DNA from: CAJXVA01 sp963761755
GTDB lineage: Bacteria; Myxococcota_A; Polyangia; Nannocystales; Nannocystaceae
Assembly (NCBI GenBank): GCA_963761755.1
Contig: CAVXIC010000008.1
Coordinates: 124,001-188,000 of the forward strand
DNA: 64,000 nucleotides
Reading direction: 5' to 3'
Each line of letters starts with the position of its first letter. Positions within the stretch are counted from its first letter, which is position 1. The notes under the pieces were generated by a model. The model made no database searches. It saw only the letters and a program-made list of their open reading frames with translations, and was not told the DNA's origin. Positions 15,593 to 26,229 of the stretch are shown here, in pieces. The position numbers and the translations under genes were made by a program.

Positions 15593-17674
15593 TCAGCGCA
15601 GCGAGCGGGCCAGCGCCCAGGTCGGAAAGATCTGGCGGTAGAGGTCGTACTCGAGGACCGAGGTGTTGAAGAACACCCCGGTGGCCGGCTCCGAGGGCCA
15701 GGTGCCGTCGGGACGCTGCTTGGAGCGGATGAAGGCCAGCCCTCGGTCGATGGCTTCGCTCTCGTGGGGCGCGACGTCCAGGAGGGTCAGGACGGCCCAG
15801 GCCGTCTGCACGACCGAGCTCGTCTCGCCCGGCGGCAGGTCGCGCGGCCGTCCGTCGAGCAGGCCCTCGTGGCTCTCGGCCCAGCCGCCATCTTCGCGCT
15901 GGTGACGAGCCAGCCAGCGGCTCGCCCGCGCGAACGCGGGGTGCGACAGCGGAAGACCTGCCGCGCGGAGGCCGGAGGTGGCGAAGAAGGTGCCGTAGGT
16001 GACATCGACACCCCAAAAGCCGATCCAACCGCCGTCTTCGTGCTGCTGCGCGAGCAGAAAGGTCCGGCCTGCGGCGACCGCCGCGCGGGCGCGGCTTCGC
16101 AGCGGACTGGGCATGGTCTCGCCGAGCTCGCGCTCGGCGTAGGCGAGGGCGCGCACGCAGCTGCCGGTGCACTCGGTGTAGGAGTACTCGAGCATGCAGT
16201 TGCCGTAGATCTCGGCGGGGTTGTAGTGCTTGAGCACCAGCGGGCCCCGGCGCGGCTCGTAGGAGCCGAACCCGCCGTCGTCGTTCTGACGCTGCAGGAT
16301 GAACTCGACCGCGGCGAGCTTGCGTCCCAGCTGAAGGTGCCCAGCCGGATCGCCCAACGCCACGTGCTCGCAGCGCATCAACGCTTCGAGCGCTTCGGCG
16401 GTGCAGTCGCTGACCGGCCACGGATGGTCCTCGTTGGCAAAGCCCCAGCCTCCGTAGGCAGGCTCGCGGTAGTGGCGGGCGCCGCCGAGCACGTCGGCCT
16501 GCATCTGCGCGGAGGGCAGCCATCGCGTGGCCGCACCGGCGATCGCCTGCGCCGCCGCGTCGATGGGCCCTTCGCTCAGGGCTTGCAGCAAGAAGGAGGT
16601 GTCCCAGATGTCCGAGCGGGCGCCTGCAAACCGCGTCCCGAGGCGCTCGTCCTCCCAGACCCAGTACTCCATGCCCGCCAGCGCCCGGCCAAGCTCGGGG
16701 TGCTCGGGGTTCTCGGCGTGCAGGGCCAAGCAGAACAAGAACCCGTTGACCGGGCTGAGGCACACGTAGTTGGTCGAGCGAAACTCGAACCGGATGTGCT
16801 CCATGGCCCGCGCGAGCGCTCGCTTGCGCAGCGCCGACGGGATGAAGCGGTCGGCCGAGCGAAGCGCGGAGAAGATCTTCTTGAGCGCCGGATCGGGGTC
16901 CTCGTAGAGGTCGGTGGGCGCGATCGTGTTGGTGTACTGCTCGAAGTCGGAAAGGTCGTAGCCCCGCGGGTAGAGCTCCGAGCGAATCGCGTCGAGCAGG
17001 GCGCTGCCGGGCGCGACGAGCTTGCTGCCGTACAGGTACGACAGGCCCAGGTAGATGAGTCGCATGTGGCAGTACAGCCGCCGCGGATGCATGGGCGCCG
17101 CGTTGGGCAGCAGCCACAGCTCCGGCAGGATCGGCTGCGTGCCGGTCCATGGGTACAGGCCCAGGAGCGCCAGCCAGATCCGGCCCCAGGTGGGGATCGT
17201 GTACACACCGCCGGCGCGCGTGATGACGCCGCGGGCGCGGGTGCACAGCGGGTCATCGGCCTCGACGCCGAGCAGCCGGAGCGCGACGTAGCCCAGCGTG
17301 GTGTGAAAGAGCCACGCGGGGCCGTGGGAGACAGGCTCCGCACCGGGACCCTCCAGCCCGTCGTCGGGGCCGTCGTCGGGGCCGTCGTCGACGATGACGG
17401 GCAGCATGCCCCAGCCTCCGCCGGGCAGCTCCTGGACTTCGAGGCTGCGACGGATGAGGCCGCGGCGCTTCGCGGGGATCTCGTGACCGACGACATGGCA
17501 GACGAAGACGTACTGGCACACGAGCATCGGGTTCCAGACCACTTCGCCCGCGAACGCACCGTTGTCCTGTTGGCGCCCGCGCAGCGCCCCCAGCGCCCTG
17601 GCGTATGCCTCGGCGTTGGATCCGGCCGGCGCGCTGTGGGGCGCGGTTGCTGCGGTCGAGGTCACGTGACTCAT
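15593..17674 (-). CDS. Oxidosqualene cyclase (sterol cyclase family)
   Basis: This triterpene cyclase of about 693 residues carries the catalytic VSDCTAEAL motif of lanosterol/cycloartenol synthases rather than the DDTA motif of squalene-hopene cyclase. It also has TTLGYVALRLLG, YTECTGSCVRAL, GVDVTYGTFFA and the C-terminal IFPTWALAR. Several QW repeats are visible, such as QREDGGW and QNDDGGF. The enzyme should cyclise 2,3-oxidosqualene to lanosterol, cycloartenol or a related product at the membrane. ATG 17674 is preceded by AGAAGG, one of the few clear ribosome sites here. A DDGPDDGPDDG insertion near residue 75 comes from a 12-base tandem repeat. No squalene epoxidase gene is in the window. 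Confidence 0.88.
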   Translation of the reverse strand: MSHVTSTAATAPHSAPAGSNAEAYARALGALRGRQQDNGAFAGEVVWNPMLVCQYVFVCHVVGHEIPAKRRGLIRRSLEVQELPGGGWGMLPVIVDDGPDDGPDDGLEGPGAEPVSHGPAWLFHTTLGYVALRLLGVEADDPLCTRARGVITRAGGVYTIPTWGRIWLALLGLYPWTGTQPILPELWLLPNAAPMHPRRLYCHMRLIYLGLSYLYGSKLVAPGSALLDAIRSELYPRGYDLSDFEQYTNTIAPTDLYEDPDPALKKIFSALRSADRFIPSALRKRALARAMEHIRFEFRSTNYVCLSPVNGFLFCLALHAENPEHPELGRALAGMEYWVWEDERLGTRFAGARSDIWDTSFLLQALSEGPIDAAAQAIAGAATRWLPSAQMQADVLGGARHYREPAYGGWGFANEDHPWPVSDCTAEALEALMRCEHVALGDPAGHLQLGRKLAAVEFILQRQNDDGGFGSYEPRRGPLVLKHYNPAEIYGNCMLEYSYTECTGSCVRALAYAERELGETMPSPLRSRARAAVAAGRTFLLAQQHEDGGWIGFWGVDVTYGTFFATSGLRAAGLPLSHPAFARASRWLARHQREDGGWAESHEGLLDGRPRDLPPGETSSVVQTAWAVLTLLDVAPHESEAIDRGLAFIRSKQRPDGTWPSEPATGVFFNTSVLEYDLYRQIFPTWALARSLR

Positions 17675-17741
17675 GCTCGGTCCCTTCTGCGTGACCGACC
17701 GCCGGAGGCAGGGCAGGACCGGCCCAGCCGCCGTCGGTCGG

Positions 17742-18417
17742 TCAGTTGGTGGGGCGTAACACGAGGAACCACTGGTGGGGAAGGAAGCTTTCCTCCTGCT
17801 CGACCTCGAAGCCGGCCTGCGCCAGCTCACGCTTGGCAACGTCGGCGCTCACCCGGTACTGCGGTGCGGGCGCGATGCCCTCGGGCGGGGTCGCCGCTGG
17901 CCGGAAGTCGAGCAGCACGAGCCGACCCTCGGCCTTGAGGGCCGCACGGATGCGCGTGAAGTAGGGCACGCGGCTGCGAATGTAGGCGTAGGTGTTGGCC
18001 GAGAACACCAGGTCCAAGCTCCGCTCGGGGAGCATCGGGTCGTCATAGTGGGCCAGGTGTGGCTCGATGTTCGGGGTGCCCCACGTCTCGCGGTTCTCGA
18101 GCAGAGTAGTCCTCGAACTCACCGTCGACATCGACCGCGAAGACCCGTCCCTCGGGCACGAGGTGCGCCAGGCGACGGGTGAAGTAGCCCGAACCCGCGC
18201 CGATGTCGGCGACGGTCCCGGTCTCGGGCGGGGCAGGGAGCGCCTCCACGACCCGATCGGGCAGCTGCCAGGCGTCTCGTTCTGGGTCCTCGAACACGTC
18301 GATCATCGCCCGAGGATCGTCGTAGTGCTGCGGGGGACCGTTGCGCTTCGCCGGGCACCCTGCCGCGAGTGCGACGAGGAGCACAGGAGCTGCGAGCCGA
18401 GCGACAGTCCATGCCAT
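17742..18417 (-). pseudogene. SAM-dependent methyltransferase lipoprotein, apparent frameshift at 18105
   Basis: From ATG 18417 the frame encodes a lipoprotein signal (VLLVALAAGC) and the SAM-binding motif VADIGAGSGYFTRRL, up to VFAVDVDGEFEDY. It then goes out of frame. The rest of the methyltransferase (LLENRETWGTPNIEPHL to LPHQWFLVLRP) continues one frame over, from 18104. Deleting one T at 18105 restores one protein of about 225 residues. It lies upstream of the cyclase gene in the same direction with 67 bases between them, so a link to sterol metabolism is possible but unproven. Sequence error is as likely as true decay. Confidence 0.72.
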
Positions 18418-18423
18418 GGCCGC

Positions 18424-18429
18424 AGGGTA
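18424..18429 (-). promoter_or_regulatory. -10-like element, leaderless type
   Basis: TACCCT on the minus strand ends six bases before ATG 18417. Confidence 0.4.
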
Positions 18430-18520
18430 TGTCGGGCACCGCGTGCGGTAAAGGGTCGAGGTGCTTTCCGAGGGCCCGTCTGGTGCGCCTGGGGGTGTAG
18501 CGAGGTCATCCGATGCGCTC

Positions 18521-18526
18521 TACACT
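18521..18526 (+). promoter_or_regulatory. -10-like element, leaderless type
   Basis: TACACT ends eight bases before ATG 18535. With the element at 18424 it forms a divergent promoter pair. Confidence 0.4.
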
Positions 18527-18534
18527 CCGCGCCA

Positions 18535-19296
18535 ATGGCGTCCGATGCCGTAGATCTCGGGGGGGCCGGAGCGAGCCTCGACTCGTACGAGTCTCGGATC
18601 CCCACCGAGCGGCAGCCCGACGCGTCCTGGCTGCGGCGCTGCGGTCGCACGCTGGTGGGCGTACTCGCCTCTCCGCGAGACCTGTTCGCGCGCTGCCCCG
18701 AGCCCGTCGATCACGGAACGGCGCTGCGCTACCTCGGCACGCTGCGCTTGCTGCCGTGGTTGGTCCTCGTGGTGTGGCTCGGCGTCGCCACGGTGCTCCA
18801 CAGCGAGCCCGAGGCGATCGCGACCCGGTCGATCCATCGCCTCGTCAGCCCCGCGATCACCGAGGCGCTCTCGGTGTGGCTGGTCTTGATGGTGCCCGTC
18901 GGCATGCCGCTGCTGTACTTCGTCTGCGGGCTGCTGTCCCACGTCGCGGTCGGCCTCACCGGCGGTGCGTCGCGTTCGGTCGGCGCCAGCATGCGGGCCG
19001 TCGGATACGCGATGGGCCCGGCCATGCTCGGCGTCGGGCTGCTCGACCTGGCGCTGTACACGGTGGGGATCGACGCCAGGCTCTACCTGGGCGTCGCCGG
19101 GGGTCTGGGGCTCTCGTTCTTGTGGGCGGCGGGGTTCGGGCTCGCGCGCACGCACCAGGTTCACGCGGCACGGGGCTTCTTGGTGGCGGTCTTTCCCACC
19201 GTGGTGCTCAGCGCCGCCATCATGGGGCGGGCAATCCTGCAGCTCGACGTCCTGCCCGGACTGCCCCCGCCCGAAGCCCCATACTGGGTGCCCTAG
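18535..19296 (+). CDS. Yip1-like integral membrane protein
   Basis: ATG 18535 gives a 253-residue protein with a polar N-terminus of about 70 residues and five or six hydrophobic segments. The pattern of a central LLYFVCGLLSHVAVGLTGG segment, a Gly-rich loop and SMRAVGYAMGPAML resembles bacterial YIP1-family proteins, whose role is unknown. It converges with the DUF1501 gene so closely that the two TAG stop codons share the palindrome CTAG at 19293-19296. Confidence 0.68.
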   Translation: MASDAVDLGGAGASLDSYESRIPTERQPDASWLRRCGRTLVGVLASPRDLFARCPEPVDHGTALRYLGTLRLLPWLVLVVWLGVATVLHSEPEAIATRSIHRLVSPAITEALSVWLVLMVPVGMPLLYFVCGLLSHVAVGLTGGASRSVGASMRAVGYAMGPAMLGVGLLDLALYTVGIDARLYLGVAGGLGLSFLWAAGFGLARTHQVHAARGFLVAVFPTVVLSAAIMGRAILQLDVLPGLPPPEAPYWVP

Positions 19297-20528
19297 CAGC
19301 CCTCGATGATGCGGCCCCCCTCGACCGCCGAGATCGGGCGTCCACCATCGGAGAGGTGGACCTCTTCGGGGTCGAGTCCGAGCTTCGCGTGGATCGTTCG
19401 GTGCAGGTCCTGGGCGCTGGTCGGGCGGTCGATGACCTCGACGCCGTCACGATCGGTCGCGCCGATCACCTGACCCCCGAGCACCCCGCCGCCGGCGAGC
19501 ACGGCCGACGCCGCGCGCGGGTAGTGGTCGCGGCCGCCTCGCCCGTTGATCCGGGGCGTGCGCCCGAAGTCGCCCATCCACACCACGAGCGTCTCGCCCA
19601 GCAGTCCGGTGGCGCGCAGATCGTCGAGAAGCGCCGACATGCCGGCGTCCAGGTCCGCGCTCAGCGCCTTCACGCGTCCGAAGTTGTCGTCGTGGGTGTC
19701 CCAGCCGCCCATCTGCACCTCGACGAAGCGCACGCCGCGTTCGACGAGCCGACGGGCCATCAGGCAGCCCCGGCCGAAGGACGAGGGGCCGTAGCGGTCG
19801 CCGCGTCCGCGGGGCTCACCGTCGAGATCGAAGGCCTCGAGCTCCTCGGCGCGCATCATGCGAACGGCTTGCTCGACCTTCGCGGCGTGGCTGCGCGTCG
19901 CGGTGGGGTCCCGGCCGTCGGCAAAGTCTCCTTGCAGCTCGCGCCACATGCCCAGCCGCGCATCGAGCCGCTCGGACGAGACCGCGGGCTCGACGTTGCG
20001 GACCGGGCGGGCGGCGTTGCCGACGACGAAGGGGTCGTGCTCGGCGCCCAGAATGCCCGCGTCGTGTCCGGGTCCGCCGATCGCCACGCTGCCCGGAAGG
20101 GGAGAGGCGCTGCTGCCGTTGGCGAGCAGGTGACCGCCGAGTCCGGGATGTCGCGTGCCGCCAGCGGGGACGTATCCGGTGTGCATCAAGTAGCGCGCAC
20201 GCGCGTGGTTGCCTTCGCGGTAGGACAAAGAGCGGACGATCGCGAGGTCGCGCGCGCGCTGGGCGAGGGCAGGCAGGTGTTCGCTGATGTGGATCCCGGC
20301 GACGGCGGTGGGGATTGCCCCAAAGGGGCCTCCGGTCTCGCGTCCCGGTTTGGGGTCCCAGGTATCGATCTGGCTGGCGCCTCCCACCATGTACAGCACG
20401 ATGCAGGCCCGGGCGGCGCCGGTGGTCGCCCCATCGAGCTCGCTGGCCATGGCGGCCGTCGTGGTGACCCCGGCGGTCAGGGCACCCAGGCCGAGTCGAA
20501 ATGCGTCGCGTCGCGTGAAGGTCTTCAT
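19293..20528 (-). CDS. DUF1501 protein with Tat-type signal
   Basis: The 411-residue product begins MKTFTRRDAFRLGLG, a twin-arginine signal. It belongs to DUF1501, a sulfatase/phosphatase-fold family: VLYMVGGASQIDTWDPKPG, EGNHARARYLMHTGYVP, VEVQMGGWDTHDDNF and VVWMGDFGRTPRINGRGGRDHYP carry the expected metal-site residues. DUF1501 genes are usually paired with a DUF1549/DUF1553 gene, and one lies 42 bases upstream here. The biochemical function of the pair is unknown. The product is probably periplasmic. Confidence 0.85.
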   Translation of the reverse strand: MKTFTRRDAFRLGLGALTAGVTTTAAMASELDGATTGAARACIVLYMVGGASQIDTWDPKPGRETGGPFGAIPTAVAGIHISEHLPALAQRARDLAIVRSLSYREGNHARARYLMHTGYVPAGGTRHPGLGGHLLANGSSASPLPGSVAIGGPGHDAGILGAEHDPFVVGNAARPVRNVEPAVSSERLDARLGMWRELQGDFADGRDPTATRSHAAKVEQAVRMMRAEELEAFDLDGEPRGRGDRYGPSSFGRGCLMARRLVERGVRFVEVQMGGWDTHDDNFGRVKALSADLDAGMSALLDDLRATGLLGETLVVWMGDFGRTPRINGRGGRDHYPRAASAVLAGGGVLGGQVIGATDRDGVEVIDRPTSAQDLHRTIHAKLGLDPEEVHLSDGGRPISAVEGGRIIEGC

Positions 20529-20570
20529 GTGGTCTCCGCTGGTGTGGAGCTGGTGTGGAGCTGGCGTGGA

Positions 20571-22178
20571 TCAGTGAATCGTGAGGAACTCGCTCGAGAG
20601 CAGCATCGCGTGCATCAGGTCTTCGTAGGCCGAGCTGCCGTGCTCGGCGGCCTCGAGCATGGACAGGGCACGCTCGCGCTGAGCTGGCGTCGGGGCTCGG
20701 GCGTACAGCCGGGCATACAGCGCGTCGACACGGGCGCCCGGATCCTCGATGCGATCGAGGATCTCGTTGACCGTGGTGCCCCGGGTGTCGGAGGTGCCAG
20801 TGCTGACGAGCGCACCGTTGAGCAGCAGCAGCGCCTGGGGGACGCTGCCCGAGAAGGTGTTGGTGCTCTGCATCTCGTCGTCCGAGAACACGAAGCGATA
20901 CTCCTCGAGGGCTCGCGCCTTGCGCTTCTCCACGTTCTTGCGGAAGACCTGGCCGCCCTCGGGGTCGGTCGATGTCGCGATCATCAGGCTGCGAAACAGC
21001 TGGTCCGCATCCATGGGCCGGGTCCGGGCCTGGGCGAAGACGGCTTGCGCGGCGTCGGTCTCTTCGGGCGTCCGGCCCGGTACGGCGGATGCGCGCTGGT
21101 AGGCGTCGCTGAGCACCAGCGTGCGCAGCAGGTCTCTCAAGTCGTAGCCGCGCTGCACGAAGCGGGTCGCGAGGCGGTCGAGCGCCGGTGGGTGGGTCGG
21201 GTCGTGCTCTCCGCCCAGGTCGTCCCAACGCGGCGTGAGGCCGGCGCCGAAGAGGTGCTGCCAGGTCCGCGCGACGACCGTCTTGGCGAAGAGGTCGGAG
21301 CCCGACGATGTCCTGGGCGAGGGCCGAGCGAAGGCTGCCCTCGTGCGTGCTGGCCTCACCGGAGAGGAAGCCGGGGTCGATCACGGCGCCGGAGCGCTGC
21401 AGCGGATCATCGGTCGCTGTGGGCAGGCGCATCTGCCCACGCGGACGATCGGCCAGCACGGCTCACGCCCTTCTTGACGCGAAACGTCGATCGACCGAAG
21501 TAGGCGGCCATGGCGTAGAAGTCCTCCTGGCTGTAGCGCGGGTCGGAGGGGTGGTCATGGCACTGGGCGCACTGCAGCGTGATGCCCAAGAAGATCTGGG
21601 CGGTCTTCCCGGTGAGGGCCTCGACGTTGTCCTTCTCGCCGTGGGAGACGAGGAAGCCGTAGGGTCCCGGCGCGTCGAACGAGCCTTGCGCCGTGAGCAA
21701 CTCGGTCGCAATCGTGTCGTAGCCGCGGTTGTCGGAGAACGCGTCGCGCAGCCAGCTTCGGGTGTCCTCGGTGACGCGGTTGCGTTCCTTGGTGCGGCCG
21801 GCGAGCAGCAGGTCGGTGTACACGCCCGCCCAGTGCTCTGCGTAGGCCGCGGACGACGAGCAGGTCGTCCACCCACGCCGCGCGCTTGTCCGGCCGCGGG
21901 TCGGCCCCGAACGCCGCCACCTGGTCTGCGGTCGGAATGCGGCCGGTGAGGTCGAGGGTCACGCGGCGCAGGTAGGTCGCGTCCGTCGCGGCCGGGGCGG
22001 GCTCGACCCCGGCACTGCTCCAGCCGGCGGCGATCAGTCGATCGAGCTCGGGGTCGGCGCTGAGGTGTTGCCGACTCGTCGCGCCCTCGTCGTCGGCGTC
22101 GGGGGACACCACGCGGTCGCCACGAGAGCACGACGCGCTGAGCGCCAGCAGAAGGGGGAGGGCGACGCGCGGGGCCAC
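20571..22178 (-). pseudogene. DUF1549/DUF1553 protein broken by three apparent frameshifts
   Basis: The partner of the DUF1501 gene is spread over several frames. The N-terminus from GTG 22178 has a lipoprotein-like signal (LLLALSASC) and RRVTLDLTGRIPTADQVAAF. The frame shifts near 21857 into AYAEHWAGVYTDLLL, with the CAQCHDH haem-like motif. It shifts again near 21455 into LPTATDDPLQRSGAVIDPGF, and near 21304 into DLFAKTVVARTWQHLFG, the DUF1553 part, ending ...LMHAMLLSSEFLTIH. Each break is repaired by removing one base. Three breaks in 560 bases may mean real decay, but as the frames are otherwise intact, sequence error is plausible. Confidence 0.72.
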
Positions 22179-22261
22179 GGGATCACCATGGCCGGGCCCA
22201 CGGGGGGCTGCCCGGCGGTTTTCCGGCGCTTTACGCCGTCGAGGGCGTGATTTGCGCGGGG

Positions 22262-22280
22262 CACGTGTCGAACACGTGTT
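22262..22280. promoter_or_regulatory. Paired CACGTG operator candidate
   Basis: CACGTG occurs at 22262 and again at 22273 within the perfect palindrome AACACGTGTT, 11 bases (one helical turn) apart. It lies between the DUF1549 gene and the start of the sulfur island and may control the YeeE-like genes. No regulator gene is nearby. Confidence 0.35.
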
Positions 22281-22455
22281 GAAACGCTGCGACGCGAACG
22301 CGGCCAGGCGACGGCGCCACGGCCGGCGAAGTGCTTGATATCAGGACCCTGCAGGCTCCGGGCGTTCCATGGATTCGCTCGTGCATGCTCATGGCAGAGA
22401 CGATGGAGACGAACCCGGCGAAACCTCGGAAGCCCCAGGACTGTAGGAGATGCAC

Positions 22456-22875
22456 ATGACCGAGTTCACGCCCATCGCATCGAGCATCGGAGGCCTGCTC
22501 ATCGGGCTCTCGGCCGCGTTGATGCTCGTCTTGCAGGGTCGCATCGCCGGCATCAGCGGCATCATCGGCGGGCTCCCCTCCGCGCCCGCGCAGGAGCGGC
22601 CGTGGCGGATCGCGTTCATGTCGGGGCTGGTCGGCGGGGGCGTGCTGATGTTCGCGCTCACGCCTGCGCAGTTCGGGTCCGAGGCGCCCGTCTCCACCGG
22701 GGTGCTCGTGGTCGCGGGGCTGATGGTCGGCATCGGGACGCGGGTCGGCAGCGGCTGTACCAGCGGACACGGTGTGTGCGGTCTGTCGCGCCTGTCCCCT
22801 CGGTCCATGGTCGCGACCGCGCTCTTCATGAGCTTCGCGGCCCTGACCGTCTTCACCATTCGGCACGTCTCGTAG
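22456..22875 (+). CDS. YeeE/YedE-family sulfur transporter, N-terminal half
   Basis: This small membrane protein of about 139 residues has four hydrophobic helices and the signature VGSGCTSGHGVCGLSRLSPRS, in which the GCTSGHG cysteine is thought to contact thiosulfate or sulfide in TsuA/YeeE proteins. ATG 22450 is also possible, but ATG 22456 sits six bases behind a good AGGAG. It is followed 20 bases later by the second half, so the two should form one transporter. This split form is common in bacteria that handle reduced sulfur. Confidence 0.87.
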   Translation: MTEFTPIASSIGGLLIGLSAALMLVLQGRIAGISGIIGGLPSAPAQERPWRIAFMSGLVGGGVLMFALTPAQFGSEAPVSTGVLVVAGLMVGIGTRVGSGCTSGHGVCGLSRLSPRSMVATALFMSFAALTVFTIRHVS

Positions 22876-22895
22876 GCACTGGGAGCATCACGACC

Positions 22896-23321
22896 ATGCA
22901 CGTCTTCGCCGCATTCATCGCTGGCCTCATCTTCGCCATCGGTCTGGCCATCGGTGGCATGACCGACCCGAACAAGGTCCTGTCCTTTCTCGACGTCTTT
23001 GGAGGCTGGGACCCCTCCCTGGCGTTCGTCATGGGGGGCGCGATTGTGCTCTACGCCCCGGTCTACCACGCCTTCGTCAAGCGGACCCGACCGCTGCTCC
23101 AGTCCACCTTCCACCTTCCGGCCCGCAACGGCATCGACGCTCGCCTCATCGTGGGCGGCATCTTGTTCGGGGTCGGTTGGGGTCTGGGCGGGTTCTGCCC
23201 GGGGCCGGCGATCGTCAGCATCGCGAGCCTTCGTGGCGACGTCCTGGTCTTCGTGGGGGCGATGTTCGCCGGCATGTTCGCCGTGCACGTCTACGACCGG
23301 GCTCGCAGCTCGACGCGCTAG
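22896..23321 (+). CDS. YeeE/YedE-family sulfur transporter, C-terminal half
   Basis: The 141-residue membrane protein starts at ATG 22896 behind GGGAG. It has the family motifs GGMTDPNKVLSFLDVFG in the first third and LFGVGWGLGGFCPGPAIVS near residue 100, where GGFCPGPA holds the second transport cysteine. It complements the preceding half. The likely cargo is thiosulfate or another sulfur species entering the cell, feeding the dioxygenase and sulfite-oxidising enzyme further along. Confidence 0.87.
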   Translation: MHVFAAFIAGLIFAIGLAIGGMTDPNKVLSFLDVFGGWDPSLAFVMGGAIVLYAPVYHAFVKRTRPLLQSTFHLPARNGIDARLIVGGILFGVGWGLGGFCPGPAIVSIASLRGDVLVFVGAMFAGMFAVHVYDRARSSTR

Positions 23322-23330
23322 CAGCCCAAC

Positions 23331-23356
23331 GAAGACGGACGAAGACGGACGAAGAC
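23331..23356 (+). repeat. 10-base tandem repeat, 2.6 copies
   Basis: GAAGACGGAC repeats in tandem just before the SulP start at 23365, in the short intergenic gap. Confidence 0.65.
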
Positions 23357-23364
23357 CTCTGGCG

Positions 23365-25086
<1,722 letters not shown>

Positions 25087-25107
25087 ACCCTCCCCAAGGA
25101 CCCGACC

Positions 25108-26154
25108 ATGTTGTTTCGCCAGCTGTTCGACCAGGACACCGCCACCTACACCTACCTGCTCGCCGACGAACAGACGCGGGAGGCCGTGCTCATCGATCCG
25201 GTGCGCGAGCAGCTCGATCGCGACATCAACCTGCTGGAGGAGCTCGATCTCCGGCTTCAGTGGGTGCTCGAGACCCACCTGCACGCCGACCACGTCACCT
25301 CGGCGGGGTCGCTTCGCGAAGCCTTGGGCGCCAAGACGGTGGTGTCCAAGAACGCGGGGGTTTCGTGTGCAGACCTCGCCGCGGACGAGGGGGACACGGT
25401 GAGGTTCGGGCGCCACGAGATCGAGGTTCGACTGACGCCCGGGCACACCTCGGGCGATGCGACCTTCGTGGTGCGGGGCGAAGCCAAGGCGTTCACCGGG
25501 GACGCGCTGCTCATTGGTGGGTGCGGGCGCACGGACTTCCAGCAGGGGGACGCGCGCACGCTGTACGCGTCGGTGCACGAGAAGATCTTCTCCTTGCCCG
25601 ACGCCACCGAGCTGTATCCGGCCCATGACTACAACGGCCGCACGAGCACGACCGTCGGCGAGGAGAAGCGGCACAACCCGCGGCTGGGCGGCGGCAAGAC
25701 GGTCGACCAGTTCGTGACGATCATGGCCGAACTGGTGCTTCCCTATCCCACCAAGATCGACGAGGCGCTCCCGGCCAACAGCAACTGCGGTGTGGCTCCG
25801 TGGGCGCCCGTCGAGTCCACCTCCGAGGGCGTCCCCGAGGTGACCGCGCGGTGGGTCCTCGAGGAGGCCTCTGGCAGCGGGGCGCGCGTCGTGGACGTGC
25901 GCGAACTGGAGGAGTGGAACGCCGCGATGGGGCGAGTCCCAGGTTCGCAGCACGTCCCGCTGGGGGAGATCGAAGACGTCTCCAGCGCCTGGGACCGCGC
26001 CGAGAAGCTCGTCATCGTCTGCCGTTCGGGTGGACGCTCCGGCCGCGCCGCCACAGCCCTGCTGCAGGGCGGGTTCGCGTCGGTCGTCTCCATGCGCGGC
26101 GGCCTGCTGGGCTGGGTCGAGGCCGGCTACCCGGTCGAGACCCACGGCGGATGA
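25108..26154 (+). CDS. Persulfide dioxygenase-rhodanese fusion (ETHE1-like)
   Basis: Residues 1-235 form a metallo-beta-lactamase-fold domain of the ETHE1 type, with THLHADH at residues 56-62 (iron ligands His57, His59, and the Asp61-His62 pair), LTPGHTSGDATF, GGCGRTDFQQGD and LYPAHDYNGR. Residues 245-345 form a rhodanese domain with active-site Cys in VIVCRSGGRSG. The first domain oxidises glutathione persulfide to sulfite; the second can transfer sulfane sulfur between sulfite, thiosulfate and glutathione. Such fusions are known in other bacteria. AAGGA precedes the start. Sulfite made here is the substrate for the downstream molybdoenzyme. Confidence 0.92.
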   Translation: MLFRQLFDQDTATYTYLLADEQTREAVLIDPVREQLDRDINLLEELDLRLQWVLETHLHADHVTSAGSLREALGAKTVVSKNAGVSCADLAADEGDTVRFGRHEIEVRLTPGHTSGDATFVVRGEAKAFTGDALLIGGCGRTDFQQGDARTLYASVHEKIFSLPDATELYPAHDYNGRTSTTVGEEKRHNPRLGGGKTVDQFVTIMAELVLPYPTKIDEALPANSNCGVAPWAPVESTSEGVPEVTARWVLEEASGSGARVVDVRELEEWNAAMGRVPGSQHVPLGEIEDVSSAWDRAEKLVIVCRSGGRSGRAATALLQGGFASVVSMRGGLLGWVEAGYPVETHGG

Positions 26155-26229
26155 GGCCGCCGGGGAAGCGCGACCTCGCCCGAGCGCAACGCCCAAGCCC
26201 GCGTCCAGCCGGCGTTGTCGCGAGTACGA

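Noticed and set aside
15593..17674. Squalene-hopene cyclase
   Set aside because: The catalytic motif is VSDCTAE, not DDTA, and the C-terminal blocks match oxidosqualene cyclases.
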